From Kosakonia sacchari SP1 (GTDB taxonomy: Bacteria > Pseudomonadota > Gammaproteobacteria > Enterobacterales > Enterobacteriaceae), in the NCBI RefSeq assembly GCF_000300455.3, contig NZ_CP007215.2, forward strand, positions 4,774,001 to 4,838,000: a stretch of DNA of 64,000 nt, read 5' to 3'. Both the position numbers and the translations under genes were made by a program. Below the pieces are notes generated by a model that had not been told where the DNA came from, did no database searches, and worked only from the letters and a program-made list of their open reading frames with translations. Shown here in pieces: positions 20,223 to 30,032 of the stretch (the stretch's first letter is position 1; each line of letters opens with the position of its first letter).

Positions 20223-21692
20223 ATGACTTTTCGCCATTGTGTTGCGGTGGATTTAGGCGCCTCCAGCGGACGCGTCATGCTGGCGCGCTATGACCGCCAG
20301 AACCGCACGCTTTCGCTTCGCGAAATCCACCGTTTTGTAAACTGTCTGCAAAAAGTGGACGGCTTTGATTGCTGGGATATCGACGGCCTGGAAGCCGAAA
20401 TCCGCCTCGGCCTGAACAAGGTTTGCGCCGAAGGCATACAACCGGACAGCATCGGTATTGATACCTGGGGCGTCGATTACATCCTGATCAATCGCGACGG
20501 CCAGCGCGTCGGGCTGCCGATTGCCTACCGCGATAATCGCACCGATGGCGTGATGCACCGGGCGCTGCAAAATCCCGGCAAAGCCGATATCTATCGCCGC
20601 AGCGGTATTCAGTTTTTACCCTTCAACACCCTGTACCAGTTACGCGCACTGGCAGAACAGCAACCGCACTTATTGGAACAGGCCGATCACGTGCTGCTGA
20701 TCCCGGATTACTTCAGCTACCGCCTGACCGGCAACCTCAACTGGGAATACACCAACGCCACCACCACCCAACTGGTCAATATCAACACCGATAACTGGGA
20801 TGAATCACTGCTGAGCTGGGCAGGCGTTCCGGCTCGCTGGTTTGGCACGCCAACCCATCCTGGCAACGTTATCGGCAACTGGATCTGCCCACAGGGTAAT
20901 GCCATTCCGGTCGTCGCCGTCGCCAGCCACGACACTGCCAGCGCGGTTATCGCCGCACCGCTGGAAAACCACGATGCGGCGTATCTCTCTTCCGGCACCT
21001 GGTCACTGATGGGCTTTGAGAGCAAAACCCCGCACACCAGCGATGAGGCGCTCGCCGCCAATATCACCAACGAAGGCGGTGCCGAAGGCCGTTACCGGGT
21101 GCTGAAAAACATCATGGGATTGTGGCTGCTGCAACGCGTGCTGAAAGAGCAAAACATCACCGATTTGCCAGCGCTGATCGCGCTCACCGAGCCGCTCCCT
21201 CTCTGCCGCTGCGTGATTAATCCGAACGACGATCGCTTTATCAACCCGGACAATATGAGCGCCGAAATCCAGGCCGCCTGCCGGGAAGCGGGTCAACCCG
21301 TACCGCAAAACGCTGCCGAACTGGCGCGCTGCATCTTCGATAGCCTCGCGCTGCTGTATGCCGATGTGCTGAGCGAACTGGCTTTCCTGCGTGGTAAGCC
21401 GTTTACCCGCCTGCATATTGTCGGCGGCGGCTGCCAGAACCAGTTACTGAACCAGCTCTGCGCCGATGCCTGCGGGCTGCCGGTCGTCGCCGGGCCGGTG
21501 GAGGCCTCGACACTGGGCAATATTGGCGTGCAACTGATGACGCTGGATGAGCTAAGCAACGTCGATGATTTTCGCCAGCTGGTCACGGCTAACCATTCAC
21601 TGATTACGTTTTCCCCTAATCCTGATAATGAAATCGCCCGCTACGTCGCGCGCTTTCAGCAAAAACGACAGACAAAGGAGCTTTGCGCATGA
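20223..21692 (+). CDS. rhaB: Rhamnulokinase
   Basis: FGGY-family kinase converting L-rhamnulose to L-rhamnulose 1-phosphate with ATP; 489 residues. The N-terminal phosphate loop is [12 protein letters not shown], the sugar-binding region contains IDTWGVDY, and the C-terminal ATP domain has [11 protein letters not shown] and [14 protein letters not shown]. The ATG follows AAGGA. The stop overlaps rhaA by four bases (ATGA), so translation is coupled. Confidence 0.97.
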   Translation: MTFRHCVAVDLGASSGRVMLARYDRQNRTLSLREIHRFVNCLQKVDGFDCWDIDGLEAEIRLGLNKVCAEGIQPDSIGIDTWGVDYILINRDGQRVGLPIAYRDNRTDGVMHRALQNPGKADIYRRSGIQFLPFNTLYQLRALAEQQPHLLEQADHVLLIPDYFSYRLTGNLNWEYTNATTTQLVNINTDNWDESLLSWAGVPARWFGTPTHPGNVIGNWICPQGNAIPVVAVASHDTASAVIAAPLENHDAAYLSSGTWSLMGFESKTPHTSDEALAANITNEGGAEGRYRVLKNIMGLWLLQRVLKEQNITDLPALIALTEPLPLCRCVINPNDDRFINPDNMSAEIQAACREAGQPVPQNAAELARCIFDSLALLYADVLSELAFLRGKPFTRLHIVGGGCQNQLLNQLCADACGLPVVAGPVEASTLGNIGVQLMTLDELSNVDDFRQLVTANHSLITFSPNPDNEIARYVARFQQKRQTKELCA

Positions 21693-22948
21693 CCACTCAA
21701 CTTGAACAAGCCTGGGACATAGCTAAACAGCGTTTCGCCGCTGTGGGGATCGATGTCGAGGAGGCACTGCGCCAGCTCGACAGGCTGCCGGTTTCCATGC
21801 ACTGCTGGCAGGGCGATGACGTTGCCGGTTTCGAAAATCCGGAAGGCAGCCTGACCGGCGGCATTCAGGCTACCGGCAATTATCCGGGTAAAGCGCGCAA
21901 TGCCACGGAATTACGCGCCGATCTGGAACAAGCGCTAAGCCTGATCCCCGGTCCGAAACGCCTGAACCTGCATGCGATTTATCACGAAGCCGAAACGCCG
22001 GTCGCGCGTAATGAAATCAAACCCGAGCACTTCAAAAACTGGGTGCAGTGGGCAAAAGCCAATAACCTGGGGCTGGACTTCAACCCGTCCTGCTTCTCGC
22101 ACCCGCTGAGCGCCGATGGCTTCACGCTTTCTCACGCCAATGACGAGATCCGCCAGTTCTGGATCGACCATGTAAAAGCCAGCCGCCGCGTTTCCGCTTA
22201 CTTTGGCGAACAACTGGGTACGCCGTCGGTGATGAATATCTGGATCCCGGACGGCATGAAAGATGTCACCGTTGACCGTCTCGCGCCGCGCCAGCGTCTG
22301 CTGGCTGCGCTGGATGAGGTGATCAGCGAGAAACTGAACCCGGCGCACCATATCGACGCGGTGGAAAGTAAGCTGTTCGGCATCGGCGCTGAGAGCTACA
22401 CCGTCGGCTCCAACGAGTTTTATATGGGTTACGCCACCAGCCGCCAGACCGCGCTGTGCCTCGATGCCGGTCACTTCCATCCAACGGAGGTTATCTCCGA
22501 CAAAATCTCTGCCGCCATGCTCTATGTGCCGCGTCTGCTGCTGCACGTCAGCCGCCCGGTACGCTGGGACAGCGACCACGTGGTGCTGCTGGATGACGAA
22601 ACCCAGGCCATCGCCAGCGAAATCATCCGCCACAAACTGTTCGACCGCGTACACATCGGGCTCGACTTTTTCGACGCCTCTATCAACCGCATCGCCGCGT
22701 GGGTAATTGGTACGCGCAACATGAAAAAAGCGCTGCTGCGCGCGCTGCTCGAACCGGTTGAACAACTGCGCAAACTGGAAGCGGATGGCGATTACACCGC
22801 GCGCCTGGCGCTGCTCGAAGAGCAGAAATCCCTGCCGTGGCAGGCGGTGTGGGAAATGTACTGCCAGCGCCACGATACGCCAGCCGGTAGCCAGTGGCTG
22901 GAAAGCGTGCGGGCCTATGAGAAAGACGTATTAAGCAAACGCGGCTAA
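21689..22948 (+). CDS. rhaA: L-rhamnose isomerase
   Basis: Isomerises L-rhamnose to L-rhamnulose; a Mn/Zn TIM-barrel enzyme of 419 residues. The ATG at 21689 gives [16 protein letters not shown], the E. coli N-terminus, and overlaps the rhaB stop; an in-frame TTG two codons earlier is less likely. Conserved segments are [43 protein letters not shown] (metal site) and [15 protein letters not shown]. It is followed by a REP-like palindrome and then rhaD. Confidence 0.97.
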   Translation: MTTQLEQAWDIAKQRFAAVGIDVEEALRQLDRLPVSMHCWQGDDVAGFENPEGSLTGGIQATGNYPGKARNATELRADLEQALSLIPGPKRLNLHAIYHEAETPVARNEIKPEHFKNWVQWAKANNLGLDFNPSCFSHPLSADGFTLSHANDEIRQFWIDHVKASRRVSAYFGEQLGTPSVMNIWIPDGMKDVTVDRLAPRQRLLAALDEVISEKLNPAHHIDAVESKLFGIGAESYTVGSNEFYMGYATSRQTALCLDAGHFHPTEVISDKISAAMLYVPRLLLHVSRPVRWDSDHVVLLDDETQAIASEIIRHKLFDRVHIGLDFFDASINRIAAWVIGTRNMKKALLRALLEPVEQLRKLEADGDYTARLALLEEQKSLPWQAVWEMYCQRHDTPAGSQWLESVRAYEKDVLSKRG

Positions 22949-22965
22949 TCGCTGCGCATTCATCA

Positions 22966-22991
22966 GCCCGGTAAGCGCAGCGCTACCGGGC
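22966..22991. repeat. REP-like palindrome between rhaA and rhaD
   Basis: Arms GCCCGGTA (22966-22973) and TACCGGGC (22984-22991) with a GCGC-rich centre, the form of enterobacterial REP elements. In this position it may stabilise the upstream mRNA or temper read-through. Confidence 0.75.
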
Positions 22992-23013
22992 AATAAACGG
23001 GAAACAGAAGACT

Positions 23014-23844
23014 ATGCAGACCATTACCGATTCCTGGTTCGTCCAGGGGATGATCAAAGCCACCTCGGACGCCTGGCTGAAAGGCTGGGATGAACGCAAC
23101 GGCGGCAACCTGACACTGCGCCTGGATGAGGCCGATATCACATCGTTCGCCGCTGATTTTCACCAGAAACCGCGCTATATCGCCCTGAGCCAGCCGATGC
23201 CGCTGCTGGCTAACACGCCGTTTATCGTCACCGGCTCCGGCAAATTTTTCCGTAATGTGCAGCTCGATCCAGCTGCAAATTTAGGCGTTGTGAAAGTCGA
23301 CAGCGACGGCGCGGGCTACCACATTCTGTGGGGGCTGGAACACGAAGCGGTACCGACGTCAGAGCTACCGGCGCACTTCTTGTCGCACTGCGAGCGCATC
23401 AAAGCCACCGGCGGGAAAGACCGTGTGATTATGCACTGCCACGCCACCAACCTGATTGCGCTGACCTACGTGCTGGAAAACACCTCTGATTTGATTACCC
23501 GCAAGCTGTGGGAAGGCAGCACCGAATGTCTGGTGGTGTTCCCGGATGGCGTTGGCATTCTGCCGTGGATGGTGCCAGGCACCGATGAAATCGGCCAGGC
23601 AACCGCCAAAGATATGCAGAAACATTCGCTGGTGCTGTGGCCCTTCCACGGTGTGTTCGGCAGCGGGCCGACGCTCGACGAAGCCTTTGGCCTGATCGAC
23701 ACCGCCGAGAAATCTGCCGAGGTGCTGGTAAAAATCTATTCGATGGGCGGTATGAAACAGACCATCACGCAGCAAGAGTTGATTGCGCTGGGTAAACGCT
23801 TTGGCGTGACGCCGCTGCAATCGGCATTAGATCTGTACCCATAA
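23014..23844 (+). CDS. rhaD: L-rhamnulose-1-phosphate aldolase
   Basis: Class II zinc aldolase splitting L-rhamnulose 1-phosphate into dihydroxyacetone phosphate and L-lactaldehyde; 276 residues against 274 in E. coli. The catalytic Glu117 and the zinc ligands His141 and His143 (HCHATN) are visible, and the third histidine lies in the later FHGVFGSGP segment. The lactaldehyde formed is the likely substrate of the alcohol dehydrogenase encoded downstream. Confidence 0.97.
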   Translation: MQTITDSWFVQGMIKATSDAWLKGWDERNGGNLTLRLDEADITSFAADFHQKPRYIALSQPMPLLANTPFIVTGSGKFFRNVQLDPAANLGVVKVDSDGAGYHILWGLEHEAVPTSELPAHFLSHCERIKATGGKDRVIMHCHATNLIALTYVLENTSDLITRKLWEGSTECLVVFPDGVGILPWMVPGTDEIGQATAKDMQKHSLVLWPFHGVFGSGPTLDEAFGLIDTAEKSAEVLVKIYSMGGMKQTITQQELIALGKRFGVTPLQSALDLYP

Positions 23845-23852
23845 CAACATCG

Positions 23853-23876
23853 CGCCCCGCTCATTGAGACGGGGCG
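23853..23876 (+). terminator. Intercistronic hairpin after rhaD
   Basis: CGCCCCG (23853-23859) pairs with CGGGGCG (23870-23876), with an inner CTC/GAG stem. It has no T-run, so partial attenuation or mRNA protection is more likely than termination. Confidence 0.5.
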
Positions 23877-23926
23877 AATCCTCACCTGCAAGCCCTACAA
23901 ACACTAACTCTCGTGGAGTAAAAGCA

Positions 23927-24913
23927 ATGAAAACAAAAGCAAGCTTAATCCTCACCGTTGCCATGCTGGCGTTGTCCGGTTCCGCTTTAGCTGAAGTAAA
24001 AATCGCCCTTGTGGCGAAATCTTTAGGTAATGGCTTTTTTGAAGCAGCAAACACCGGCGCACAGGAGGCAGCCAAAGAGCTAGGTGATGTCAAAGTGATC
24101 TACACCGGTCCCACCACCACCACGGCCGAAGCGCAGATCGAAGTGCTTAACGGGTTGATCGCCCAGGGGGTGGATGCGATCGCCATCTCCGCCAACGATC
24201 CCGATGCCGTGGTGCCGGTGCTGAAAAAAGCGATTCAGCGCGGCATCAAAGTGGTGTCGTGGGATTCCGGCGTGGCAAAAGCCGGACGCCAGATCCACCT
24301 CAACCCCTCGAATAACGCGCTGATTGGCGAAACCAACGTCAAACTGGCCGCCGATGCGCTAAAAGCGCTGAACGTTGAAAAAGGCGATGTGGCGATTCTT
24401 AGCGCCACGCCCACCTCCACCAACCAGAACATCTGGATTGCGGAGATGAAAAAGGTGCTGCCGAAGTACCCGTCGATTAACCTGGTGACCGTCGCTTATG
24501 GCGACGATCTCTCCGATAAAAGCTACCGCGAAGCGGTCGGCCTGCTGAAATCGTACCCGGACCTGAAAGTGATCGTCTCGCCGTCGTCGGTCGGCATTGT
24601 CGCGGCGGCGCAAGCGGTAAAAGACCAGGGCAAGATTGGCAAAGTGTATGTCACCGGTTTAGGGCTGCCGTCTGAAATGGCGGGCGCGATTAAGTCCGGC
24701 GCGAGCAAAAGTTTCGCCATCTGGAACCCGATCGACCTCGGTTATGCCGCCACCTATTTAGCGGATGATCTGGTGAAAGGTACGGCAACCAAAGACGAAG
24801 CCAGCATGGGCAAACTCGGCAAAGTGAAACTGGATGCCGACGGTAACGGCGCAATGGCGGAACCGTTCGTCTACGACGCCAGCAACATTGATAAGTTCTC
24901 GAAGATTTTCTGA
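23927..24913 (+). CDS. rhaS: Rhamnose ABC transporter, periplasmic binding protein
   Basis: Periplasmic sugar-binding protein of the ribose/RbsB (Peripla_BP_4) family, 328 residues. The signal peptide of about 22 residues ends SGSALA before EVKIALVAKSLGNGFF. The start at 23927 follows GTGGAG. Family motifs are AQIEVLNGLIAQGVDAIAIS and the hinge region KVVSWDSGVA. As first gene of a four-gene ABC cluster between rhaD and rhaM it most likely binds L-rhamnose; in rhizobia the homologue is called RhaS, not to be confused with the activator gene at 19.1-19.9 kb. The symbol rests on that homology and context. Confidence 0.82.
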   Translation: MKTKASLILTVAMLALSGSALAEVKIALVAKSLGNGFFEAANTGAQEAAKELGDVKVIYTGPTTTTAEAQIEVLNGLIAQGVDAIAISANDPDAVVPVLKKAIQRGIKVVSWDSGVAKAGRQIHLNPSNNALIGETNVKLAADALKALNVEKGDVAILSATPTSTNQNIWIAEMKKVLPKYPSINLVTVAYGDDLSDKSYREAVGLLKSYPDLKVIVSPSSVGIVAAAQAVKDQGKIGKVYVTGLGLPSEMAGAIKSGASKSFAIWNPIDLGYAATYLADDLVKGTATKDEASMGKLGKVKLDADGNGAMAEPFVYDASNIDKFSKIF

Positions 24914-24922
24914 TCCCTTCCT

Positions 24923-24944
24923 GCCCTCTTTTGCGGGAGAGGGC
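24923..24944 (+). terminator. Hairpin between binding protein and ATPase genes
   Basis: GCCCTCT (24923-24929) pairs with AGAGGGC (24938-24944), 10 bases after the binding-protein stop. Such a hairpin commonly leaves the binding protein more abundant than the transporter core. Confidence 0.5.
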
Positions 24945-24962
24945 AAAAACTGGAGAACTATC

Positions 24963-26474
24963 ATGACGGCATCCACCCCTCTGCTGTCGCTCAAGGGCAT
25001 CACCAAGGTCTTTCCCGGTGTGCGCGCCCTTGAGAACGTGCAGCTCGATCTCTGGCCCGGCAAAGTCACCGCGTTGATCGGTGAAAACGGCGCGGGGAAA
25101 TCCACGCTGGTCAAAGTGATGACCGGTATTTACCAGCCTGAAGAGGGCGAAATTCTCTATAAAGCGATCCCGATTTCACTGCCTACGCCCGAATCGGCGC
25201 ATAAAGTGGGGATCACCGCCATTCACCAGGAAACAGTGCTGTTCGACGAACTCTCGGTCACCGAAAACATCTTTGTCGGGCAGTATTTATATAAAGGGCT
25301 GTTGAAAAAACTCGACTGGCCCGCCATGCACCAGCAAGCGCAGGCGATCCTCACCCGGCTGGAAGTGCAAATTGACCCGCGCGCGACGCTGAAAACATTG
25401 AGTATCGCCCAGCGCCACATGGTGGCGATTGCCCGTGCGCTCTCCTTTGAAGCGCAGGTGGTGATTCTGGACGAACCGACAGCCGCGCTCTCGCAGCATG
25501 AAATTCTGGAGTTCTACCAAATCGTTGAGCGCCTGAAGCAGGAAGGCAAAGCGATCCTGTTTATCTCGCACAAGTTTGATGAAATTTTCGAGCTGGCGGA
25601 TCACTACACCATTTTGCGCGACGGGGTGTATGTCGATTCCGGCGCCATCAATGACATCAGCGAAGAGCGAATGGTGGCGATGATGGTCGGGCGCGCCATT
25701 AACCAGAGCTGGCCGAAAGTGGCCTGCACACTCGGCGAAACCGTGCTTGAAGTGCGCGATTTATGCCATCCCACCGAATTTGCCCATATCAACTTTTCGC
25801 TGCGCAAAGGCGAGATCCTCGGCTTTTACGGCCTGGTCGGTGCCGGTCGCACGGAACTGATGCAGGCGCTTTCTGGCGTGTCGCGCCCCGCTTCGGGCGA
25901 CATCATCCTTAACGGGCGAACGATGCATTTCCGCCAGCCTGCGGATGCCATCAACGCCGGGATTGTCTGTGTGCCGGAAGAGCGGCAAAAGCAGGGCGCG
26001 ATTATCGAACTGTCGATTGCCCAGAACATCAGCCTGCCGCAGCTCAGCAAACTCAATAGCAACGGCGTGCTCAACGAGGCCAAAGAGTGGGCGCTGGCGG
26101 ATGAGTACGCCCGGCGTTTGCAGGTGAAAGCCTTTAGCTGGAAACAGGCGGTAGAAACCCTCTCCGGCGGCAATCAGCAAAAAGTGGTGATCGGCAAATG
26201 GCTCGCCACCCATCCGGAAGTGATCATTCTTGATGAGCCAACGAAAGGCATCGATATCGGCTCCAAAGCCGCCGTACACCAGTTTATGTCTGAACTGGTG
26301 GCACAGGGGCTGGCGGTGATTATGGTCTCTTCCGAACTGCCGGAAGTGATGGGCATGGCCGATCGGGTGATCGTTATGCACGAAGGGCTAATGGTCGCCG
26401 AGTACCAGACCGGTGAAGCGACGGCGGAAACCATCGTCAGCGCCGCCAGCGGTGCCGGGAAGGAGGCAGCATAA
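24963..26474 (+). CDS. Rhamnose ABC transporter, duplicated ATP-binding protein
   Basis: Cytoplasmic ATPase of the carbohydrate type with two fused nucleotide-binding domains, 503 residues. The first has Walker A GENGAGKST at 40-48 and Walker B VVILDEPTAAL. The second keeps LSGGNQQKV and VIILDEPTKGID but has the degenerate Walker A GLVGAGRTE usual for this subfamily (RbsA, MglA, RhaT of rhizobia). The start at 24963 (MTASTPLLSLKGITKVFPGV) is chosen over upstream in-frame codons that overlap the binding-protein gene. It overlaps the next gene by one base (TAATG). Confidence 0.88.
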   Translation: MTASTPLLSLKGITKVFPGVRALENVQLDLWPGKVTALIGENGAGKSTLVKVMTGIYQPEEGEILYKAIPISLPTPESAHKVGITAIHQETVLFDELSVTENIFVGQYLYKGLLKKLDWPAMHQQAQAILTRLEVQIDPRATLKTLSIAQRHMVAIARALSFEAQVVILDEPTAALSQHEILEFYQIVERLKQEGKAILFISHKFDEIFELADHYTILRDGVYVDSGAINDISEERMVAMMVGRAINQSWPKVACTLGETVLEVRDLCHPTEFAHINFSLRKGEILGFYGLVGAGRTELMQALSGVSRPASGDIILNGRTMHFRQPADAINAGIVCVPEERQKQGAIIELSIAQNISLPQLSKLNSNGVLNEAKEWALADEYARRLQVKAFSWKQAVETLSGGNQQKVVIGKWLATHPEVIILDEPTKGIDIGSKAAVHQFMSELVAQGLAVIMVSSELPEVMGMADRVIVMHEGLMVAEYQTGEATAETIVSAASGAGKEAA

Positions 26475-27478
26475 TGTGGCAACAACTGCTTAAACATCGC
26501 GAAGCGCTGCTCGGCGGCGTGATTGTGCTGCTGGTGCTGGCTATCGGCAGCCGTGTCCCTTCGTTTATCAGTCCCGGTAACCTGGTGGAGATGTTCAACG
26601 ATACCGCCATTCTGATAATCCTCGCCCTCGGACAAATGATGGTGCTCCTGACCAAAGGTATCGACCTGTCGATGGCGGCCAACCTGGCGCTGACCGGCAT
26701 GATTGTCGCGTTGATCAACTTCCATCACCCGGATGTGCCGGTCTGGTCGTTGCTGCTGCTGGCAACGGTGCTCGGGCTGGTGATGGGCATCATCAATGGT
26801 CTGCTGGTATGGAAACTCGGTATCCCGGCGATTGTCGTCACGCTTGGCACCATGAGTATTTATCGCGGGATGATCTTTTTGCTCTCCGGCGGCGGCTGGG
26901 TGAACTCGAACCAGATGGGCGCAGATTTTCTCGGCCTGCCGCGTGCCTCGGTGCTGGGTTTGCCAGTACTGAGCTGGTGCGCCATCGCCGTATTGCTGCT
27001 GGTGGGCTACTTCCTGCGTTATAGCCGCACCGGGCGAGCGCTCTATACCGCGGGCGGCAACGCCACGGCGGCGTATTACACCGGTATCAACGCCGGGAAG
27101 ATGCAGTTTGTCAGCTTCTGCCTTTCTGGCGCACTGGCAGGTTTTTGCGGCTATTTGTGGATTTCACGTTTTGCCGTGGCCTATGTCGACGTGGCTAACG
27201 GGTTCGAACTGCAAGTGGTTGCCGCCTGTGTGATTGGCGGCATCAGCACCATGGGCGGCACCGGGCGCGTGCCCGGCTGTTTGTTCGGCGCACTGTTCCT
27301 TGGCGTTATCAATAACGCGTTGCCGGTAATTGGCATTTCGCCGTTCTGGCAGATGGCGATTTCCGGCACGGTGATCGTCATCGCGGTGCTGCTCAACGAG
27401 CGCGGTAACAAACGCAAAGGCCGCCTGATCCTGCGTGACACGGCGCTGGCGCGACAAAAACAGGCGGTGAAACCATGA
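26474..27478 (+). CDS. Rhamnose ABC transporter, permease 1
   Basis: BPD_transp_2-type sugar ABC permease, 334 residues, hydrophobic with eight to ten helices. The sequence ALGQMMVLLTKGIDLSMAANLAL corresponds to the conserved region of RbsC-like permeases (ALGQMMVLL, KGIDLSMAA), and the GGISTMGGTGRV segment contacts the ATPase side. It starts on the last base of the ATPase stop and overlaps the second permease by four bases, a tightly coupled operon. Confidence 0.86.
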   Translation: MWQQLLKHREALLGGVIVLLVLAIGSRVPSFISPGNLVEMFNDTAILIILALGQMMVLLTKGIDLSMAANLALTGMIVALINFHHPDVPVWSLLLLATVLGLVMGIINGLLVWKLGIPAIVVTLGTMSIYRGMIFLLSGGGWVNSNQMGADFLGLPRASVLGLPVLSWCAIAVLLLVGYFLRYSRTGRALYTAGGNATAAYYTGINAGKMQFVSFCLSGALAGFCGYLWISRFAVAYVDVANGFELQVVAACVIGGISTMGGTGRVPGCLFGALFLGVINNALPVIGISPFWQMAISGTVIVIAVLLNERGNKRKGRLILRDTALARQKQAVKP

Positions 27479-28479
27479 GCAAAATATTGACTTCTGAGCC
27501 CGTGAAAAATACCCCTGCCGCGACACCACTCTTTAAGCGCTTGTTGTGCTGGGAAGGTTTTTTACTGGCGGTGACGCTGGCGGTGTTTGTGGTAAACGCC
27601 CTCGCGTCGCCCTATTTCCTCAATATCTGGAATCTTTCCGACGCGACTTTCAACTTCACCGAAAAAGCGATCATCGTGTTGCCGATGGCGATGCTGATCA
27701 TTGCCCGCGAAATTGACCTTTCTGTCGCCGCCACCATCGCGCTCAGCTCCACGGCGATGGGGTTTTGCGCCCAGGCGGGTGTGGATACGCCGCTGCTGGT
27801 GTGCGTCGGCCTGGGCGTTGGGCTGCTGTGCGGGTTGTTCAACGGCATTCTGGTGACGCGCTTCAACCTCTCTTCGATTGTGATCACCATCGGCACCATG
27901 AGCCTGTATCGCGGTATTACCTACATTCTTCTCGGCGATCAGGCGCTTAACACCTGGCCTGCGAGCTTTGCGTGGTTTGGCCAGGGTTACGTGTGGGGCG
28001 CGCTGTCATTTGAGTTTGCTTTGTTCATCGTGCTGGCGCTGCTGTTCGCTTTTCTGCTGCACAAAACCAACTTTGGCCGCCGCACGTACGCCATCGGTAA
28101 TAACCCGACCGGCGCCTGGTATTCCGGTATCAATGTGAAACGCCACAACCTGATCCTCTTCGCGCTGGTGGGGCTGATGGCAGGCCTGGCCTCGGTGCTG
28201 CTGACGTCGCGTTTGGGCAGCACACGCCCGACGATTGCGCTCGGCTGGGAGCTGTCGGTAGTGACGATGGCGGTGCTCGGCGGCGTCAATATTCTCGGCG
28301 GTTCCGGCAGCATGGTCGGCGTGATTATCGCCGCCTTCCTGATGGGGCTGGTGACCTTTGGCCTGAGCCTGCTCAATGTGCCGGGCATTGTGATGTCGAT
28401 TATCGTCGGCGCGATGCTGATTGTGGTGATTTCGCTGCCAATCATTACCCGCCGCATGATGCAGCGCAGGCGTTTATGA
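27475..28479 (+). CDS. Rhamnose ABC transporter, permease 2
   Basis: Second RbsC-type permease, 334 residues, that would pair with the first as a heterodimer. Conserved parts are PMAMLIIAREIDLSVAATIAL (here cited as AREIDLSVAA), ITIGTMSLYRGI and VLGGVNILGGSGSMVG. Its N-terminus has an extra charged cytoplasmic stretch of about 20 residues. It overlaps the previous gene (ATGA). It is followed by a hairpin and then the alcohol dehydrogenase gene. Confidence 0.86.
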   Translation: MSKILTSEPVKNTPAATPLFKRLLCWEGFLLAVTLAVFVVNALASPYFLNIWNLSDATFNFTEKAIIVLPMAMLIIAREIDLSVAATIALSSTAMGFCAQAGVDTPLLVCVGLGVGLLCGLFNGILVTRFNLSSIVITIGTMSLYRGITYILLGDQALNTWPASFAWFGQGYVWGALSFEFALFIVLALLFAFLLHKTNFGRRTYAIGNNPTGAWYSGINVKRHNLILFALVGLMAGLASVLLTSRLGSTRPTIALGWELSVVTMAVLGGVNILGGSGSMVGVIIAAFLMGLVTFGLSLLNVPGIVMSIIVGAMLIVVISLPIITRRMMQRRRL

Positions 28480-28485
28480 ATCCCT

Positions 28486-28511
28486 CCGGCGACAGGGCGT
28501 TTCGTCGCCGG
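28486..28511 (+). terminator. Intercistronic hairpin before the alcohol dehydrogenase gene
   Basis: CCGGCGAC (28486-28493) pairs perfectly with GTCGCCGG (28504-28511). No T-run follows. Confidence 0.5.
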
Positions 28512-28541
28512 TAAAAATCAAACAAAATAAAGGAGTGATGT

Positions 28542-29690
28542 ATGAGCTTTATGTTAGCACTACCCAAAATCAGCCTGCACGGTGCGGGCGCTATCGGCGA
28601 TATGGTCACTATGGTGGCGAACAAACAGTGGGGAAAAGCGCTGATTGTCACCGACGGGCAACTGGTCAAACTGGGTTTGCTGGACAGCCTGTTTGCCGCG
28701 CTGAAAGCGCATAACATGCCGTATCACCTGTTTGATGAGGTGTTCCCGAACCCAACGGAAGCGTTGGTGCAACAAGGCTATGCGGCGTTTCAAAACGCCG
28801 CCTGCGATTACATTATCGCTTTCGGCGGCGGCAGCCCGATCGATACCGCCAAAGGGGTGAAAATCCTCACCGCCAACCCCGGCCCGTCGACCGCCTATTC
28901 CGGCGTCGGCAAAGTGAAAAACCCCGGCGTACCGCTGGTCGCCATCAATACTACCGCCGGCACGGCGGCGGAGATGACCAGTAACGCGGTGATCATTGAT
29001 TCCGCGCGTCAGGTGAAAGAAGTGATTATCGACCCGAACATTATTCCTGATATCGCCGTCGATGATGCCAGCGTGATGCTGGCGATCCCCGCTTCTGTTA
29101 CCGCCGCAACCGGCATGGATGCGCTGACCCACGCCGTTGAAGCGTATGTCTCGGTGGGCGCGCACCCGTTGACCGACGCCAATGCGCTGGAAGCCATTCG
29201 CTTAATTAACCTGTGGCTGCCAAAGGCGGTTGATGACGGCCACAATCTTGAAGCGCGTGAGCAAATGGCGTACGGCCAGTACCTTGCCGGCATGGCTTTT
29301 AACAGCGCCGGTCTTGGTCTGGTGCATGCGTTAGCGCACCAGCCGGGCGCCACGCATAATCTGCCGCATGGCGTGTGCAATGCCATCCTGTTGCCAGTTA
29401 TCGAAAACTTTAACCGCCCGAACGCCGTTGCCCGCTTTGCCCGCGTGGCACAGGCGATGGGCGTGAATACTCGCGGGATGAGCGATGAAGCCGCCAGCAT
29501 GGAAGCCATCAATGCCATCCGCACCCTGAGCGCGCGTGTTGGTATTCCTTCTGGTTTCAGCAAACTCGGCGTCACTAAAGCCGATATCGAAGGCTGGCTG
29601 GATAAAGCGCTCGCTGATCCGTGTGCGCCGTGCAACCCGCGAACCGCCAGCCGGGACGAAGTGCGCGAGCTGTATCTGGAGGCATTATGA
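28542..29690 (+). CDS. fucO: Iron-containing alcohol dehydrogenase, probable lactaldehyde reductase
   Basis: Group III iron-dependent alcohol dehydrogenase of 382 residues. NAD-binding [11 protein letters not shown], the [10 protein letters not shown] loop, and the metal histidines in [10 protein letters not shown] and [16 protein letters not shown] are present. Context implies reduction of L-lactaldehyde from rhamnose to L-1,2-propanediol, the role of FucO. By eye the sequence looks at least as close to YiaY-type dehydrogenases as to E. coli FucO, so the symbol is contextual. It overlaps rhaM by four bases (ATGA). Confidence 0.75.
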   Translation: MSFMLALPKISLHGAGAIGDMVTMVANKQWGKALIVTDGQLVKLGLLDSLFAALKAHNMPYHLFDEVFPNPTEALVQQGYAAFQNAACDYIIAFGGGSPIDTAKGVKILTANPGPSTAYSGVGKVKNPGVPLVAINTTAGTAAEMTSNAVIIDSARQVKEVIIDPNIIPDIAVDDASVMLAIPASVTAATGMDALTHAVEAYVSVGAHPLTDANALEAIRLINLWLPKAVDDGHNLEAREQMAYGQYLAGMAFNSAGLGLVHALAHQPGATHNLPHGVCNAILLPVIENFNRPNAVARFARVAQAMGVNTRGMSDEAASMEAINAIRTLSARVGIPSGFSKLGVTKADIEGWLDKALADPCAPCNPRTASRDEVRELYLEAL

Positions 29691-30001
29691 TCCGCAAAGC
29701 CTTTGTGATGCAGGTAAATCCCGATGCGCACGAAGAGTATGAACGCCGCCACAACCCCATCTGGCCGGAGCTGGAAGCAGCGCTGAAAGCCGGTGGTGCG
29801 CACCATTACGCCATTTTTCTCGATAAACAGCGCAATCTGCTGTTCGCCACCGTTGAGATTGAATCGGAAGCACGCTGGAACGCCGTCGCGAAGACAGAGG
29901 TGTGCCAGCGCTGGTGGAAACATATGCGTGATGTGATGCCGGCCAACCCGGACAACAGCCCGGTCAGCGCGGAATTAAAAGAAGTGTTCTACCTGGAGTA
30001 A
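29687..30001 (+). CDS. rhaM: L-rhamnose mutarotase
   Basis: Interconverts the alpha and beta anomers of L-rhamnose; a 104-residue ferredoxin-like fold protein. The start at 29687 ([18 protein letters not shown]) has GGAGG in front and overlaps the previous stop. The catalytic His region HHYAIFLD and the Trp-rich WWKHMRDVM are conserved. It is the last gene of the rhamnose operon, next to a G/C-rich hairpin. Confidence 0.96.
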   Translation: MIRKAFVMQVNPDAHEEYERRHNPIWPELEAALKAGGAHHYAIFLDKQRNLLFATVEIESEARWNAVAKTEVCQRWWKHMRDVMPANPDNSPVSAELKEVFYLE

Positions 30002-30007
30002 GCGGTT

Positions 30008-30030
30008 CCCCCCTTCGCAAAGAAGGGGGG
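30008..30030. terminator. Hairpin between rhaM and the fimbrial operon
   Basis: CCCCCCTTC (30008-30016) pairs with GAAGGGGGG (30022-30030), loop GCAAA, between convergent stops; there is no T-run on either side. Confidence 0.5.
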
Positions 30031-30032
30031 GA

